DNA from: Achromobacter sp.
Lineage (GTDB): Bacteria; Pseudomonadota; Gammaproteobacteria; Burkholderiales; Burkholderiaceae_B
Assembly (NCBI GenBank): GCA_003454835.1
Contig: DMTA01000232.1
Coordinates: forward strand, 1-7,792
Direction: 5' to 3'
Length of the DNA stretch: 7,792 nt
Shown here: positions 5,852-7,792 of the stretch, piece after piece
How positions within the stretch are numbered: position 1 is the stretch's first letter
How the letters are laid out: each line of letters begins with the position of its first letter
Translations under genes and position numbers: made by a program
Notes under the pieces: generated by a model
What the model saw: only the letters and a program-made list of their open reading frames with translations
The model's database searches: none
What the model was told of the DNA's origin: nothing

Positions 5852-7692
5852 AGAACGCGCATACCGATCCGGGCGACTGGCCGCCGCTGACGCTGCCGCA
5901 GATGCTGCGCGAGCAGGCGCGCCAACAACCGTCCGCCGTTGCGATCCGGCAAAAGGATTTCGGCATCTGGAAGCCGGTGACGTGGAATCAATACTGGCAG
6001 CGCGCCTGCCGCGTCGGCCTGGGACTGCGCGCGCTGGGGCTCAGCGTGGGCGGTCGGGTTGCCATCGTCTCGGACAACCGGGTGGAGTGGCTGCTGACGC
6101 AGATGGGCGCCTGCGCGGCCGGCGGCGTGGCGGTGGGGGTCTATTCCACCAGCCCGGCCGAGGAAATGGGCTACGTGCTGGCGCACGCGGATGTCGAACT
6201 GGTGGTGTGCGAAGACCAGGAGCAGACGGACAAGGTGCTGCAGGTGGCGGACAGGCTGCCCCATCTGCGCCGTATCGTGGTGATCGAAACGAAGGGCCTG
6301 CGCTCGTATGCCGATGCGGATCGTGCGCGCATCGTGACATTCGCCGAGGTCGAGGCCGATGGCGGTCAGCGTGAAACCGTGGAGCTGGCCGCGCTGAACG
6401 CCATGCTGGACGGGCAGCAACTGGACGACACCGGGCTGATGATCTATACGTCCGGTTCGACCGGCAAGCCGAAGGGCGCGATGCTGAGCTACCGCAACAT
6501 GCGCGGCGTGGCGCCCGGCATTGCCGATCGCCTGTCGATGGATGCGTCAAGCGTGCACCTGTCGTACCTGCCGCTGTGCCACGTCGCCGAGCAGATGCTG
6601 TCCATGTTCGTGCCCATCTACCTGGGCTCGCAGGTAAATTTTGGCGAGTCGCTGCGCACCGTGCAGGAAGATCTGCGTGAAGTCGCGCCGACAATCTTCC
6701 TGGGCGTGCCGCGCATCTGGGAAAAGCTGCACGCCGCGATATCCATCAAGATGCAGGAGGCCGGACCGGTGCAGCGGTGGCTGTACGGCCGTGCGCTGGC
6801 GCAATGCGCGCCGTTCCTGGAAAAGTCCGCCGCGCAATATCGCCTTGGCGAACGGCTGACGCATTGGCTTTGGTACTGGCTGGTGCTGCGCGCCTTGCAG
6901 AACTTTATCGGGCTGCGGCGGGTGCGGGTGGCCATGACGGGCGCCGCGCCGATACCGCCGGACGTGGTGCGCTACTTTCGCACGCTGGGCGTGCCGCTGG
7001 TCGAGGTATACGGCCTGACGGAGTCGACCGGGATGATCTTTGGCCAACATCCCGACCGCGTGAAGGTGGGCACGGTGGGCGAGCCGATATTGGGCGTGGA
7101 ATGGCGCATAGGCGAATCAGGCGAACTGCTGGTGCGCGGCGACATGGTGTTCCAGGGCTATTACAAGAACCCGGAAGCGACGGCCGACACCGTGCGCGAC
7201 GGCTGGTTGCACACGGGCGATGTCGTGGCCGAGGAGGCCGGGCGCGTGCGCATCGTGGATCGGCTCAAGGACATCATGATCACGGCGGGCGGCAAGAACC
7301 TGACGCCGTCCGAGATCGAGAACGCGGTCAAGGGCAGCCCGTACGTCAAGGAATGCATCGTCATCGCCGACGGCAGGAAGTACGTGTCCGCCTTGATTCA
7401 GCTGGAGTTCGACACGGTGGGCAAATGGGCCGAATCGCGGCGCATCGCGTTCACGCATTTCCGATCGCTGGCCGAATGTCCGCAGGTGCGCGAGCTGGTG
7501 CAGCAGGAGGTCGCGCGGGCCAACGCCGGGCTGGCGCCGGTCTCGCAGATCAAGCGCTTTCATCTGCTGACCAAGGAACTGGACCACGACGACGGCGAGG
7601 TGACGGCGACGATGAAGGTGCGGCGCGCCAGCATCTACCGCGCGTACGCCAACGAAATTGAAACGCTCTACGTTGAGGAGACGACGGCATGA
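5848..7692 (+). CDS. AMP-forming acyl-CoA synthetase, long-chain type (ANL superfamily)
   Basis: A 614-residue cytoplasmic ligase that should convert a carboxylic acid, ATP and CoA to acyl-CoA, AMP and pyrophosphate through an acyl-adenylate. Motifs in order: the ATP-binding P-loop YTSGSTGKPKG (200-210), SYLPLCHVAEQ (239-249), IFLGVPRIWEKL (283-294), YGLTES (388-393), GWLHTGD (452-458) with the ribose-binding aspartate, the hinge region RIVDRLKDIMITAGGKNLTP (468-487), and a C-terminal TATMKVRR (586-593) whose Lys590 matches the catalytic lysine. The GVPRIWEK and MKVRR motifs and the length place it with long-chain (bubblegum-like) synthetases rather than acetyl- or benzoate-CoA ligases. Chain length and ring preference cannot be told. 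Residues 338-354 (THWLWYWLVLRALQNFI) are hydrophobic and aromatic and may contact membrane or substrate. There is no clear ribosome binding site: the ATG overlaps the LivF-type stop (ATGA), implying coupled translation with the transporter. Confidence 0.92.
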   Translation: MKNAHTDPGDWPPLTLPQMLREQARQQPSAVAIRQKDFGIWKPVTWNQYWQRACRVGLGLRALGLSVGGRVAIVSDNRVEWLLTQMGACAAGGVAVGVYSTSPAEEMGYVLAHADVELVVCEDQEQTDKVLQVADRLPHLRRIVVIETKGLRSYADADRARIVTFAEVEADGGQRETVELAALNAMLDGQQLDDTGLMIYTSGSTGKPKGAMLSYRNMRGVAPGIADRLSMDASSVHLSYLPLCHVAEQMLSMFVPIYLGSQVNFGESLRTVQEDLREVAPTIFLGVPRIWEKLHAAISIKMQEAGPVQRWLYGRALAQCAPFLEKSAAQYRLGERLTHWLWYWLVLRALQNFIGLRRVRVAMTGAAPIPPDVVRYFRTLGVPLVEVYGLTESTGMIFGQHPDRVKVGTVGEPILGVEWRIGESGELLVRGDMVFQGYYKNPEATADTVRDGWLHTGDVVAEEAGRVRIVDRLKDIMITAGGKNLTPSEIENAVKGSPYVKECIVIADGRKYVSALIQLEFDTVGKWAESRRIAFTHFRSLAECPQVRELVQQEVARANAGLAPVSQIKRFHLLTKELDHDDGEVTATMKVRRASIYRAYANEIETLYVEETTA

Positions 7693-7792
7693 ACCAAGCC
7701 GTGATCCTGGAAGCCGTGCGCACGCCGTTCGGGCGGCGCGGCGGATGGTGGGCGCAGACGCGGCCGGACGCGCTGCTGGCCGAGACCGTGCA
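7689..7792 (+). CDS. Thiolase (acetyl-CoA acetyltransferase family), 5' end only
   Basis: The first 34 codons are present and the rest lies beyond the right edge. The N-terminus MNQAVILEAVRTPFGRRGG is the standard thiolase opening (V-I-x-x-A-V-R-T-P-F/I-G), with DALLAE following at the usual place. Thiolases cleave 3-ketoacyl-CoA with free CoA, the last step of beta-oxidation, or run the reverse condensation. The catalytic cysteine near residue 90 is outside the window. The ATG overlaps the ligase stop (ATGA), and AGGAG (7676-7680) lies 8 bases upstream. The context points to degradation of the acyl-CoA made by the ligase. Confidence 0.85.
   Translation, partial: MNQAVILEAVRTPFGRRGGWWAQTRPDALLAETV

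Overview
The window is high-GC DNA (estimated by eye in the mid-60s percent, with strong G/C third positions) with tightly packed genes. The gene style fits a beta-proteobacterium of the Burkholderiales, most likely the Alcaligenaceae (Bordetella/Achromobacter type). That placement is inferred from composition and from the protein families; there is no rRNA or other marker here to prove it.

Layout. Positions 1-746 (minus strand) hold the start and most of a crotonase-superfamily gene (enoyl-CoA hydratase/isomerase type) whose 3' end lies beyond the left edge. Positions 747-999 are a divergent control region. It contains a TetR-style dyad (810-829), a possible sigma-70 promoter for the rightward genes (835-863) and a hairpin with an oligo-T tract on the minus strand (946-967). 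From 1000 to the right edge, seven plus-strand genes form one apparent operon: ATPase (LivG type), permease (LivH type), permease (LivM type), periplasmic binding protein, ATPase (LivF type), AMP-forming long-chain-type acyl-CoA synthetase, and the first 34 codons of a thiolase. Most junctions overlap by 1-4 bases (TGATG or ATGA) or are only 3-7 bases apart. The one larger gap, 52 bases before the binding protein, carries a hairpin over the livM stop codon.

How the genes fit together. The five transport genes make a complete high-affinity ABC importer of the branched-chain-amino-acid (HAAT) family. A CoA ligase and a thiolase follow directly, and an enoyl-CoA hydratase/isomerase gene diverges from the shared control region. 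This suggests that the imported substrate is a carboxylic acid (fatty, branched, alicyclic or aromatic) rather than an amino acid. It would be bound in the periplasm, imported, activated to its CoA thioester and degraded by a beta-oxidation-like route. The exact substrate cannot be read from the sequence.

The points most worth a second look are: the crotonase homologue, which lacks both classical hydratase glutamates but has an aspartate where PaaG-type isomerases have their catalytic one; the divergent operator; the basic C-terminal tail of the LivF-type ATPase; and the two hairpins. I saw no mobile element, CRISPR array, tRNA or rRNA. The modular transport-plus-activation arrangement is a recognisable type rather than a wholly new system.
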